Shown here one piece after another: positions 18,459 to 26,489 of a DNA stretch of 64,000 nucleotides. The DNA comes from Actinokineospora sp. NBRC 105648. GTDB lineage: Bacteria > Actinomycetota > Actinomycetes > Mycobacteriales > Pseudonocardiaceae. Position 1 is the first letter of the stretch, and each line of letters opens with the position of its first letter. The DNA lies in assembly GCF_030269645.1 (NCBI RefSeq), contig NZ_BSTR01000009.1, forward strand, positions 1 to 64,000, written 5' to 3'. Under the pieces are notes generated by a model. It searched no databases, was not told where the DNA came from, and saw only the letters and a list, made by a program, of their open reading frames with translations. A program made the position numbers and the translations under genes.

Positions 18459-19157
18459 TCAGAGGCTGCGGGTCGGTGGGCCCGCGGCCTTGAGGCTGCG
18501 CTTGTGCGTGAACAGCGCCAGGGCCAGCACCAGCAGCGCCACCCCGATGGCCGAGGCGCCGACGATGACCACCCACTTGGTCCAGGAGACGCCGGACTTG
18601 TCGGTGTACTGGACGGTCGCGTCGAACTCGGTCACCGCGCCCGGCTTGGGCTTCCAGCTGACGGTGCCGTTGGTGTTGATCCCGTTCGTGCGGGTGACCG
18701 AGCCCGGGAACGAGACCTTGATCTGCACCTCGGCCCGGTCCGGCGGCAGCTCGCTCAGGTCGACCGAGCCCGCCATGGTGACCAGGTCGCCCGCGCGGCG
18801 GAAGCTGAGCCGGTACTGCTTGCCGACCGTGATCGAGTCGCCGAGCAGGGTCACCTCGGCGAAGGACAGGCCCTGGAAGGACACGGTCTGCCCGACGTAG
18901 CCGTCGGCGGTGTAGACCTGCGTCTTGACCTTGCCCGCCAGTTCCTTGGGGATGGTCAGCACCGGGCCGGTGTCGCCCTGCTTGGTGCCCACGGCGGCGA
19001 TCACGAGCTGGCCGGAGACCAGGTCGTCCTCGGAGACCGCCAGGGTGGCCTGCACGCGCACGCAGCCCGCGAGCGCCAGCAGGAGGAGCAGGGCGAGCGG
19101 GACGAACGCGGCCCACCTGCGGGAACGGCGGTGGCGGGGTCGGATGGCCTGGTGCAC
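18459..19157 (-). CDS. lppM: LppM-like lipoprotein
   Basis: A 232-residue lipoprotein. An Arg-rich N-terminus and hydrophobic core end in the lipobox LAGC at about residue 32; the mature part is a beta-rich domain and a C-terminal transmembrane helix (VVIVGASAIGVALLVLALALF) ends in a basic tail. This architecture matches Rv2171 (LppM), which sits beside metF in M. tuberculosis and is linked there to phagocytosis and lipid binding. In a non-pathogen its role is unknown. The start is GTG 19157. Confidence 0.8.
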   Translation of the reverse strand: MHQAIRPRHRRSRRWAAFVPLALLLLLALAGCVRVQATLAVSEDDLVSGQLVIAAVGTKQGDTGPVLTIPKELAGKVKTQVYTADGYVGQTVSFQGLSFAEVTLLGDSITVGKQYRLSFRRAGDLVTMAGSVDLSELPPDRAEVQIKVSFPGSVTRTNGINTNGTVSWKPKPGAVTEFDATVQYTDKSGVSWTKWVVIVGASAIGVALLVLALALFTHKRSLKAAGPPTRSL

Positions 19158-19219
19158 CGGGCCATCCTGCCGGCCCGCGCCACCGCACTCGCCCCCGACT
19201 GTTGGGTAACGTGCCAGCC

Positions 19220-20902
19220 ATGGCGTCCCCCGAGCACGATGGCGTGCACCAGATCTGCGACAGCTACGTCGACGACTTCGCCGCGGCGAACCCGATCATG
19301 GCCACCCTGATCGGGCTCCCCGGGCACGACCGCAGGCTGCCCGACCTGTCCCCCGAGGGCAACGCCGCGCGCGGCGAGATCGCCCGGTCGGCACTGGCCG
19401 CGATCGGCCGCGCCGAGCCCGCGGACACCGGCGCGGCCAACGCCAAGGCCGTCTTCACCGAGCGGGTCGGCCTCCAGGTCGAACTGCACGACGCGGGCGA
19501 GTACGACGCGGACCTCAACGTGATCACCAGCCCGCCGCAGGACGTGCGGCAGGCGTTCGACCTGATGCCCACCGAGACCACCGAGGACTGGGCGACGCTC
19601 GCCGCCCGCCTGGCGGCCGTGCCGGAGGCGATGGCGGGTTACCAGGTGTCCCTGCGCGAGGCGGCCGCGCGCGGCGACATCGCCGCCCTGCGCCAGGTCG
19701 TCAAGGTCGCCGAGCAGTGCCGCACCTGGGCGGGCGGCGGCGGCCGGGCGTCCTACTTCACGGACCTGGTCCAGGGCGCCAAGGTCGACGACGCCCTGCG
19801 CTCGGACCTCGACGCCGCCGCCCGCGCGGCGAGCGGCGCCTACGGCGCACTGGCCGACTTCCTCACCGACGAACTCGCGGGCAAGGCCCCCACCGAGGAC
19901 GCGGTGGGCGAAGAGCGCTACCGGTTGTGGTCCCGCGAGTTCACCGGTGCCAGCCTGGACCTGTTCGAGGCCTACGAGTGGGGCTGGGCCGAGTTCGCCC
20001 GCCTCGAGGCGGAGATGAAGGAGGTCGCGGGCCGCATTTCCCCCGGGTCCACCATCGCCGAGGCCGCGGCGCTGCTGGACAACGACCCGCGCTACCGGGT
20101 CCAGGGCCAGCGAGCACTCGAAGAGTGGATGCAGCGCCTTTCCGACCAGGCCCTGTCGGATCTGCGTGGCGTGCACTTCGAGATCCCCGACCCGATGATG
20201 CGACTCGAGTGCAAGATCGCCCCGCCCGGCGGCGGTGTTGGTGCTTACTACACGGGTCCGACCGATGACTGGACCCGACCGGGGCGCATGTGGTGGTCGG
20301 TTCCGGCTGACCGGGAGGACTTCTCGACTTGGCGGGAAGTCACGACGGTCTATCACGAGGGTGTTCCCGGGCACCACCTCCAGATCGCCACCGCGGTGTA
20401 CCAGGCGGCGAGCCTGAACAAGTTCCAGCGACTCCTGGCTTGGGTCCCCGCTTATGGCGAGGGCTGGGCGCTCTACGCGGAACGCCTCATGCGGGAGTTC
20501 GGCTACTTGTCGGACGATGGTGACCTGCTGGGAATGCTGGACGCGCACATTTTCCGGGCGGCCCGGGTGATCGTGGACATCGGCATGCACCTGAAGCTGG
20601 AAATCCCTCGCGGAACCGGGTTCCACGAGGGGGAGCGGTGGACCCCGGAACTGGGCCTGGAGTTCCTGCTGACCCGGACGATCACCGACCCGGCACACGT
20701 GCACGACGAGATCGACCGGTACCTGGGATGGCCCGGGCAGGCGCCGACTTACAAGCTGGGGGAGCGGCTCTGGCTGCAGGCCCGGGACGAGGTGAAGGCC
20801 CGGCGTGGGGATGCCTTCGACCTGAAGGCCTTCCACCAGGACGCCCTGGAGATGGGCGCGATGGGGCTGGACACCCTGCGGGAGCGCCTGGCGGCTTTCT
20901 GA
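19220..20902 (+). CDS. DUF885 family metallo-hydrolase
   Basis: A 560-residue protein of the DUF885 family, which is related to zinc peptidases. The key motif is YHEGVPGHHLQIA near residue 377, with the HExxxxHH metal-binding pattern; the later block ERLMREFGYLS may hold the third ligand. No signal peptide, so probably cytoplasmic. ATG 19220 is chosen over an in-frame GTG 19202, since the family N-terminus is short. The gene faces away from lppM over 62 bases. Its 3' end is followed by a copy of the palindromic element. Confidence 0.85.
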   Translation: MASPEHDGVHQICDSYVDDFAAANPIMATLIGLPGHDRRLPDLSPEGNAARGEIARSALAAIGRAEPADTGAANAKAVFTERVGLQVELHDAGEYDADLNVITSPPQDVRQAFDLMPTETTEDWATLAARLAAVPEAMAGYQVSLREAAARGDIAALRQVVKVAEQCRTWAGGGGRASYFTDLVQGAKVDDALRSDLDAAARAASGAYGALADFLTDELAGKAPTEDAVGEERYRLWSREFTGASLDLFEAYEWGWAEFARLEAEMKEVAGRISPGSTIAEAAALLDNDPRYRVQGQRALEEWMQRLSDQALSDLRGVHFEIPDPMMRLECKIAPPGGGVGAYYTGPTDDWTRPGRMWWSVPADREDFSTWREVTTVYHEGVPGHHLQIATAVYQAASLNKFQRLLAWVPAYGEGWALYAERLMREFGYLSDDGDLLGMLDAHIFRAARVIVDIGMHLKLEIPRGTGFHEGERWTPELGLEFLLTRTITDPAHVHDEIDRYLGWPGQAPTYKLGERLWLQARDEVKARRGDAFDLKAFHQDALEMGAMGLDTLRERLAAF

Positions 20903-20943
20903 GCCTTTTCGTTGCCGTTTGTGTCGCGATGTGGCGGCGCGTC

Positions 20944-21088
20944 TGCTCGATCGGGTGGAGTGGTGTGCCTGGTGCCCCTAAAGAAATGAGGCGCGGTGGG
21001 TAAAGCGGGTGGGGAAGGGATCCACCCACTCGCCGGTCCGCTTAGCGCCCATTTCTTCTCCAGACACACCACTCCACCCGATCGAGCA
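20944..21088. repeat. Miniature palindromic element with perfect 24-base terminal inverted repeats
   Basis: The ends (20944-20967 and 21065-21088) are exact inverted copies, beginning TGCTCGATCGGGTGG. The arms continue inward with gapped pairing (AAGAAATG, GGCGC, TAAxGCGG) to a GGATCC centre near 21018-21023. Interior blocks are shared in order with the copy at 161-300. It lies 41 bases after the DUF885 gene stop and could also act as a terminator or mRNA-end structure. No coding capacity. The remaining intergenic bases 21089-21193 show nothing recognisable. Confidence 0.8.
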
Positions 21089-21193
21089 TTACCAGAGTGC
21101 TTGGCGGCTGGGTGTTTACCGTTTGAGGAAGTCCGATTAAGCGGGCTCGGCCCCGTGGTGCGGGTTAGTAATTATCGGCGTTCGCTAGACCGT

Positions 21194-21808
21194 TTATGGG
21201 AGCCGTACGTCTGCAATTCCGCGCAGCAAGTCGTCTGGGTCCGGAATGCTGTAAGTGGCATGCGGTTCGCCAAGCCACGTCCGCTCGATCTGTACCCCGG
21301 TATGCTCTTCCAGCAATGTGATACAGGTCGAGCGGATGTGCCTGTCGTCCAGGAATTCGCTGCCGGTCAGCCAGGCCGGGTACACCTCACCGCTGCGCGG
21401 TTGGTCGTCCGCGGGTTCGAGGTAGACCGGATCGAACAAGGCGCTCACCGTGCCGTCGTTCGCCGCCAGCACCTGGAAGGCGGACGGGCTCCAGTAGACG
21501 CTGAAGAAGTGGCCACCGTTCGCCGACTGGCGCCGGGCGATCTCGGCGATGCTGGACGCCCAGCCGTTGGGCTCGATGACGAGGACGGCACCCGGGAGTT
21601 GGCGAACGCAGATGATCCCGCCGTCGTCGAAGTGCTGGTTGCGCCAAGTCTTGGCGCTCGCGTAGTCCATGGGGCCAAGCGGCTTCGACACGTCGCCGCC
21701 GTAGGTGGCCACCACCTCGTCGAGCGTCCTGCCGTTGATGACGGCTACCGACCAGTCGATGTCCAGGGCGTCATCGAGCCAGCGGTACCGCTCACTCAGG
21801 CTTGGCAC
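21194..21808 (-). CDS. DUF6461 family protein
   Basis: A 204-residue actinobacterial protein of unknown role. It begins with SERYRWLDDALDIDWSVAVI and includes the LDEVVATYGGD and WASSIAEIARRQS blocks typical of this family, which is common in multi-copy form in filamentous actinomycetes. No signal peptide or membrane helix. The start is GTG 21808. A short reading frame (21796-21885) overlaps its start. Confidence 0.7.
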   Translation of the reverse strand: MPSLSERYRWLDDALDIDWSVAVINGRTLDEVVATYGGDVSKPLGPMDYASAKTWRNQHFDDGGIICVRQLPGAVLVIEPNGWASSIAEIARRQSANGGHFFSVYWSPSAFQVLAANDGTVSALFDPVYLEPADDQPRSGEVYPAWLTGSEFLDDRHIRSTCITLLEEHTGVQIERTWLGEPHATYSIPDPDDLLRGIADVRLP

Positions 21809-21885
21809 GATTGATCCTCAAGACCAACCGCGCCCGCGGCGGCTACCGCGACCAGCGCGAGCCTGCCGACTGTCTTGGTGGCCAT
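21796..21885 (-). CDS. Possible 29-residue signal-peptide-like frame
   Basis: The frame encodes a short basic start and a hydrophobic run (TKTVGRLALVAVAAAGAVGL) that looks like a signal peptide, then stops 13 bases inside the next gene. A purine-rich AGGGGAA lies upstream of its ATG. It may be the remnant of a secreted-protein gene broken by loss of its body, or a leader. Bases 21886-22037 upstream hold nothing else recognisable. Confidence 0.25.
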   Translation of the reverse strand: MATKTVGRLALVAVAAAGAVGLEDQSCQA

Positions 21886-22037
21886 TGGTCGTTCCCCTGG
21901 ATCCAAGCGACCCGGCGAGCGCTGTGGGTGCAAGGAGTGTCGCAGGCAGGACTGACAGTGCCAGGCGAAGCTGGGGCATCTGTGTAGCCCGTAAGAGGAG
22001 CGGCGGGGCCAGGACTAGCGGATCGGAGCCGTTGGGA

Positions 22038-22604
22038 TCAGAGCGGCAAGGTTCTGCCCAGTACGCCGAAGGGTCTTGGGTCGCCTGCGAACTGGTAGTG
22101 CCTGAGCACGTCCTGGAACTCCAGCCGCCGGTAGAGGCTCCATGCTTTGGACGGGCCTTCCGGTGTCGAGAGCAGGACTTTCCCGTTCGTCGCGCCCGCC
22201 ACCAGCCTGCGGACCAGTTCGTTGCCGATGCCCTGGCCCTGGGTGTCCGGGAGGACGTGCAGTTCGGTGAGTTCGAAGTAGTCCGTCATCCACGTCTCGG
22301 CCACCTCGTGGCCGCGGTGTTCGGTGACGCCTCGCTTCACCTGTTCGTGCCACCACTGGCCTGGTGCGCCCTGGTAGCCGTAGGCGACGCCGAGCATCCT
22401 GTTGTCGGCGTCGAGGGCGACCACTGATCGCCAGCCCGCGCGGAGCATGTGGGCGAGCCACATGGGGGCGCGCTGTTCCGCCGTGCCCTTGGGGTAGCGC
22501 ATGGCGGTGACGTAGAGCGACAGTGCCTCGCGGAGCCGGGCCCGCAGCTCGTCGCCGGTCAGGTCGGCGAAGCGGGCGACGCTGGGGGAGGGGGCGGCGG
22601 TCAC
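22038..22604 (-). CDS. GNAT family N-acetyltransferase (Rv2170 type)
   Basis: A 188-residue acyl-CoA-dependent acetyltransferase. The acetyl-CoA binding block is visible as ELHVLPDTQGQGIGNELVRRLV, with the Q/RxxGxG/A pattern. A conserved FELTEL strand precedes it. The homologue Rv2170 lies beside lppM in M. tuberculosis and has been reported to acetylate an isocitrate-pathway enzyme; substrate here is unproven. The GTG start at 22604 overlaps the stop of the upstream YbaK-type gene (GTGA), so the two are coupled. Confidence 0.8.
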   Translation of the reverse strand: MTAAPSPSVARFADLTGDELRARLREALSLYVTAMRYPKGTAEQRAPMWLAHMLRAGWRSVVALDADNRMLGVAYGYQGAPGQWWHEQVKRGVTEHRGHEVAETWMTDYFELTELHVLPDTQGQGIGNELVRRLVAGATNGKVLLSTPEGPSKAWSLYRRLEFQDVLRHYQFAGDPRPFGVLGRTLPL

Positions 22605-23122
22605 GAGGACGGATCATCCTCCAGTGCCGCGACCCGCGCAGCCGTGCCCCCGGTGAGTCGGAGGAGATCGGCGTAGGTCGTGGGGAAGACCGACTTCGGG
22701 TGGCCCGCCGCCGCCCACACCACCTCGTAGTCGGCCAGGTGGGTGTCGACCAGGGTGGTGAGCGGGGTGGGGTGGCCGATCGGGGCGACCCCGCCGATGG
22801 CGTGGCCGGTGTGCGCGCGGACGAAGGCCGGGTCGGCGCGGCGGACGTCGTCGGCCCCGGTCAGCTCCGCCAGTCGCCCGGTGTCGGCGCGGTGGGCGCC
22901 GGAGGTGAGGGCGAGCAGGGGGCGGTCCTCGGTGCCGTGCCGGGCGATGAAGACCAGGCTGTTCGCGATCGCGCCCACCTCGATGCCCAGGGCCGCGGCG
23001 GCTTGGGCGGCGGTGCGGGCGTCGTTGTCGAGGACGCGGATGCCGTCGGCTGAGGCCGGTAGGCCCGCGGCGCGCAGGGCGGTCGCTGTGTCGCTCACCG
23101 CACGGTGGTCGAGGGTGCTCAC
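22601..23122 (-). CDS. YbaK/EbsC family protein, aminoacyl-tRNA deacylase
   Basis: A 173-residue stand-alone member of the ProRS editing-domain family, which clears misacylated tRNA. The domain covers nearly the whole protein: TAAQAAAALGIEVGAIANSLVF at the N-terminal side, the lysine that is usual after the NSLVF strand is replaced, and the glycine-rich GHAIGGVAPIGHP loop is intact. Specific tRNA substrate is unknown. It starts at GTG 23122 and is coupled to the GNAT gene downstream. Confidence 0.8.
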   Translation of the reverse strand: MSTLDHRAVSDTATALRAAGLPASADGIRVLDNDARTAAQAAAALGIEVGAIANSLVFIARHGTEDRPLLALTSGAHRADTGRLAELTGADDVRRADPAFVRAHTGHAIGGVAPIGHPTPLTTLVDTHLADYEVVWAAAGHPKSVFPTTYADLLRLTGGTAARVAALEDDPSS

Positions 23123-23216
23123 CAGCCCATCACATCACTTCCCGGGCTGGTGGTGGCAACCGGTCCTCGACGTCACACCCGTTCCCGCTTGAAGCCGCGC
23201 TCACCCCGGGTTACGC

Positions 23217-23246
23217 TTGCGGTGTTCGAACACCAGTTCGAACTAT
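23217..23246 (+). promoter_or_regulatory. Candidate promoter overlapping a LexA site
   Basis: TTGCGG at 23217-23222 and AACTAT at 23241-23246 are spaced 18 bases, a reasonable -35/-10 pair for the HEPN gene at 23347. The SOS box at 23226-23241 fills the spacer, the normal position for LexA repression. Confidence 0.45.
23226..23241. promoter_or_regulatory. Perfect LexA/SOS box
   Basis: TCGAACACCAGTTCGA is a full match to the actinobacterial SOS consensus TCGAAC-N4-GTTCGA, with both half sites intact. It lies 105 bases upstream of the HEPN gene start. Confidence 0.8.
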
Positions 23247-23346
23247 GCCCGGTGGTGGGGCGGGGGAAGCGCCTCACCACCGGGCGCCGCCGGCTTCCCC
23301 TCGGCGTGTCGTCCGCAGTGACGTCTTCACCCGCGAGGAGGCCCCG

Positions 23347-23757
23347 ATGACCAGCACCCTGGACTTCCCCGTCACCCAGGCACCACCCCCGTCGGCGGTG
23401 TCCCTGCTCCGGCACGCCGAGCAGGGACTGGCCGCGATCGCCCCGGGCGCCAGTCCGGCGCAGCGGTTCGCCGAGTCCTACCTGTGCGCCCTGCGCGCCG
23501 CGGCCGCGTTGCTCGCCCTGCGCGGGCGGCCGCACCGCGGTCGGGCGAAGCCGACCAGTGTGTGGACCCTGTTGTCCTCGGTCGCGCCGGAGATGCGCGA
23601 GTGGGCGGCGTTCTTCGCCTCCTGCTCGGCCACCCGGGCCGCGGTGCAGGCGGGCATCACCAGCCGGGTCGGGCCGCGGGCGGCCGACGACCTGCACCGG
23701 CAGGCCGCGCAGTTCACCGGCCTGGTCCACCGCGCCGTGCACGGCACCGGACGGTGA
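23347..23757 (+). CDS. SAV_6107 family HEPN domain protein, SOS-regulated
   Basis: A 136-residue all-helical protein. After a short Pro-rich start it shows the family helices LLRHAEQGLAAIAPGASPAQRF and AESYLCALRAAAALLA, then VWTLLSSVAPEMREWAAFFA and the C-terminal pair. The family is recognised by name in Streptomyces (SAV_6107) and is often found with DNA-damage genes; biochemical role is unknown. A GAGGAG ribosome site precedes ATG 23347. A perfect SOS box upstream predicts induction by DNA damage. The stop overlaps the next start (GTGA). Confidence 0.75.
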   Translation: MTSTLDFPVTQAPPPSAVSLLRHAEQGLAAIAPGASPAQRFAESYLCALRAAAALLALRGRPHRGRAKPTSVWTLLSSVAPEMREWAAFFASCSATRAAVQAGITSRVGPRAADDLHRQAAQFTGLVHRAVHGTGR

Positions 23758-24518
23758 CCGCGCTGATCGACGACGACCGGCTGCTCGACGTCCTGGAGGC
23801 CGAGGGCACGCTGCTCGCGGCGTCGGCCGAGGGCGCCGACCACGACCGGCCGGTGCTCAGCTGCCCGGGGCTGACGCTGGGCGAGACGGTGCGCCACGTG
23901 GGCAGCGTCTACCGGATGGCGGTCACCTGGATCCGCACCGGCGACCGGCCGACGCGCTGGCAGCGCCAGCCGGACGACGGCCAGTCCGTGGAGGACTACC
24001 TGCGCGACGGTCTGCGGGTCCTGCTGGGCGAGCTCGAGGCGCACCGCGCGGACGAGCCGTGCCCCAGCTGGCACCCGGACGCCCGGCACTACGGGTTCTG
24101 GCGGCGGCGGATGGCGCACGAGAGCACGGTGCACCGCGTGGACGTGCAGTCCGCCGCCGGTGGCGAGGTCGCCGAGGTGGCCGAGGAGGTGGCCGTCGAC
24201 GGTGTGGACGAGGCGTTGACCCTGTGGTTCACCCACCGGCTCGCCGTGCTCGGCGTCTCCGGCACCCGCCGGGCCTCCGTGGCCGTGCGCACCGCTGGGC
24301 ACACCTGGCTGACGGAGGTCACCACGGACTCCACCGCGGCCGCCCCGGTCCCGCCGCTGGCCGCCTCGACCGCCGACGCGACGGTCACCGCCCGCCCGCA
24401 AGAGCTCTACCTGTGGCTGTGGGGCAGGCGCGCGGTGTTCGGCAAGGACATCCAGACCGAGGGGGACGTGGACGCGGTCGCGCAGCTGTGGGCGCTGCTG
24501 CGGCTGGCCACCCGGTGA
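23754..24518 (+). CDS. Maleylpyruvate isomerase family, mycothiol-dependent DinB-like protein
   Basis: A 254-residue protein with the MDMPI N-terminal helical bundle: CPGLTLGETVRHVGSVYRMAV and a histidine-rich metal site including HESTVHRVD. The C-terminal part is a small strand-rich domain (ELYLWLWGRRAV). Relatives use mycothiol as a thiol cofactor or act in detoxification. It is translationally coupled to the HEPN gene and may share its SOS control. A strong hairpin closes the transcript just after the stop. Confidence 0.8.
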   Translation: MTALIDDDRLLDVLEAEGTLLAASAEGADHDRPVLSCPGLTLGETVRHVGSVYRMAVTWIRTGDRPTRWQRQPDDGQSVEDYLRDGLRVLLGELEAHRADEPCPSWHPDARHYGFWRRRMAHESTVHRVDVQSAAGGEVAEVAEEVAVDGVDEALTLWFTHRLAVLGVSGTRRASVAVRTAGHTWLTEVTTDSTAAAPVPPLAASTADATVTARPQELYLWLWGRRAVFGKDIQTEGDVDAVAQLWALLRLATR

Positions 24519-24519
24519 C

Positions 24520-24560
24520 CCGGGCCCCGCCGCGGTCCCCTGCGCCGCGGCGGGCCCCGG
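24520..24560 (+). terminator. Terminator hairpin after the MDMPI-family gene
   Basis: Bases 24520-24535 pair with 24545-24560 over 16 positions with one mismatch, leaving a nine-base loop. The stem is all G and C and starts two bases after the stop codon. No T-run. Confidence 0.65.
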
Positions 24561-24620
24561 CCCAGGGGTGTGAACAGCGAAGACCCCGGCCCCACCGGGA
24601 ACAGGACTACGGTGTCGCAT

Positions 24621-25328
24621 ATGTCCACCCGCCTGGCGAGCCTCGTGATCGATGCACGCGACCCGGCGACCTGCGCGCAGTTCTGGTACATCATGCTGGG
24701 CGGCACGGCCACCCCGCAGCGCTCGGGCAGTCACCGGCTGGTCGCCCCTGACCTGGGCGGATGCGGGATAGACCTGGTCTTCGCCCCGGCGCACCGCGGC
24801 AAGGCGGTGAAGAACCGGATCCACCTCGACCTGGCCACCGAGAGCCCGCACGAGTACCAGGTGCTCACCTCGCTGGCCGCCGACGTCGGCGCCCGCGAGG
24901 TCAACGTCGGCCAGGGGCCCGGGGTGCCGTGGACGGTCTTCCGCGACCCGGAGGGCAACGAGTTCTGCATCCTCGAGCCCGGCGACCTCTACCACCACAC
25001 CGGCCCGCTGGCCGCGATCGTCGTCGACTGCGCCGAACCGGCCGCGCTGGCCGCGTTCTGGACCACCGCCACCGGGTGGCCGCTGCTGCACGCCGAGGAG
25101 AACTCGGCGGCGCTGCGCGCGGGGCAGGAGAGCGGCCCGTGGCTGGAGTTCCTGCGCGTCCCCGAGGCCAAGCGCGGCCCGAACCGGATCAGGTTCGACC
25201 TGGCCGCCACGGAGGGTGAGCAGGACACCGCTCGATTACTCGATCTGGGTGCGGTTCGCACCGAAGAGGCCCTCGCGGATCCCGAGGGCAACGAGTTCCG
25301 CCTCCTGCCCGCGCACGTGCACTCCTGA
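24621..25328 (+). CDS. Two-domain VOC (glyoxalase-fold) protein
   Basis: A 235-residue protein made of two VOC domains, about residues 1-120 and 125-232. Each half ends with a DPEGNEF block (FRDPEGNEFCILEP and LADPEGNEFRLLP), which supplies a metal-binding glutamate in active members. Such proteins include dioxygenases, lyases and resistance proteins; nothing here picks one. Close in pattern to the VOC gene at 26490, so both probably arose by duplication. The start is ATG 24621. Confidence 0.8.
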   Translation: MSTRLASLVIDARDPATCAQFWYIMLGGTATPQRSGSHRLVAPDLGGCGIDLVFAPAHRGKAVKNRIHLDLATESPHEYQVLTSLAADVGAREVNVGQGPGVPWTVFRDPEGNEFCILEPGDLYHHTGPLAAIVVDCAEPAALAAFWTTATGWPLLHAEENSAALRAGQESGPWLEFLRVPEAKRGPNRIRFDLAATEGEQDTARLLDLGAVRTEEALADPEGNEFRLLPAHVHS

Positions 25329-25386
25329 GCCGTGCAGCGGATCGGGTCGCTCGGTCCGTCTACCCGGTAGCGGCGAAAGGGCGGGC

Positions 25387-25905
25387 ATGACGTTCGACGA
25401 GTACGTCCGGGACCACGGGCAGGCGCTCTTGCGGTTCGCCTACCTGTTGACCGGTGACCGTCACCTGGCCGAGGACTTGGCGCAGACCGCGTTGCTGAAG
25501 GCCCACGACCGCTGGCGGCGGGTAACCGCGGCGGATAGGCCCGACGCCTACATCCGCCGGATCTTGGTCAACGCCCACCTCGACTGGCGGCGCAAGCGCT
25601 CGAGCACGGAGACCCCGGTAGCACCCGGCGACGCGTGGTTCACCGCGGCGCGCACTGCGGATCATGCTGAAGAGGTCGCCGCACGGGCTCTTACGTGGAG
25701 CGTGCTGGCAACGCTGCCACCCCGACAGCGCGCGGTGTTGGTATTGCGTTTTTACGAAGACTGCGACGACAGGGCTATCGCGGAGTTGTTGGGCTGCACT
25801 GAGGGAACGGTGCGCTCGCAAGCGTCCCGCGCGCTGGCGTCGCTGCGGGCGTCGTGGTCGGTGCGGGAGGAAGGAACGACCGTGGTGGGTGATCGCGATG
25901 AGTGA
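25387..25905 (+). CDS. SigE-family ECF RNA polymerase sigma factor
   Basis: A 172-residue sigma factor with region 2 (FDEYVRDHGQALLRFAYLLTGD, LAEDLAQTALLKAHDRW) and region 4 (LPPRQRAVLVLRFYEDCDDRAIAELLGCTEGTVRSQ). This subgroup is common in actinomycetes. It overlaps the following gene by eight bases, and that product has one membrane helix, the usual arrangement of a sigma factor with a membrane partner. ATG 25387 follows AAAGGG. Target promoters are unknown. Confidence 0.88.
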   Translation: MTFDEYVRDHGQALLRFAYLLTGDRHLAEDLAQTALLKAHDRWRRVTAADRPDAYIRRILVNAHLDWRRKRSSTETPVAPGDAWFTAARTADHAEEVAARALTWSVLATLPPRQRAVLVLRFYEDCDDRAIAELLGCTEGTVRSQASRALASLRASWSVREEGTTVVGDRDE

Positions 25906-26467
25906 CGCCGAGCGGCGGCTGCGCGAGGTCTTCGCCGAGGGCGCCGGGCACGCGCCCAGCGCGGACGGCCTGGCGGCGGCGGTCCACGGCCGGATCCACC
26001 GCAGGCGCAGGCGCCGCACGGTGGCGGCCGCGGCGGCCGTGGTCGTGTTGGCGATCGGCGGCGGCATCGCGGTGACGCGGACGGTCGAGCCGATGGAGAC
26101 CTCGGCGGCGGGCGCGGCGGCGCCGCGGTCGGCGGGGACCCTGGTCGGGACGTGGCGTCCGATCGAGGTCGCCGCGATGGGTCTGGTGGACGACAACGCG
26201 ATGCGGCGGAACCCGCCGAACATCGAGTTCACCGCGGACGGCCAGTGGACGGCGTCGGACGGCTGCAACACGTCGGCGGGCCGGTACGAGCAGTCCCCGA
26301 CCTTCAGCGCCCGCACGACGCGCCCGACCACCTTGATCGGCTGCGACAACGTCCCCAACGAGGATGTCCTGGTCCGCGCGACCGGCTATGACCTGATTGG
26401 CGACCGACTGGTCTTCCACGGCGAGGGGGGCGAGGTGCTGGGCACGTACCAGCGGGTGAACGTCTGA
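25898..26467 (+). CDS. Membrane protein with a META/HslJ-like outer domain, possible anti-sigma partner
   Basis: A 189-residue protein: a short cytoplasmic part (residues 1-40, ERRLREVFAEGAGHAPSADGL), an Arg-rich stop and a membrane helix (TVAAAAAVVVLAIGGGIAVT), then an outside domain of META/HslJ type with the GCNTSAGRYE and GCDN blocks. The short N-terminal segment resembles the tails of SigE-family partner proteins but lacks a clear zinc-binding anti-sigma motif. Overlap with the sigma gene supports a functional pair; control of the sigma factor is inference. Confidence 0.65.
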   Translation: MSDAERRLREVFAEGAGHAPSADGLAAAVHGRIHRRRRRRTVAAAAAVVVLAIGGGIAVTRTVEPMETSAAGAAAPRSAGTLVGTWRPIEVAAMGLVDDNAMRRNPPNIEFTADGQWTASDGCNTSAGRYEQSPTFSARTTRPTTLIGCDNVPNEDVLVRATGYDLIGDRLVFHGEGGEVLGTYQRVNV

Positions 26468-26489
26468 CCTGTGCACTAGCGTCCGCCCC

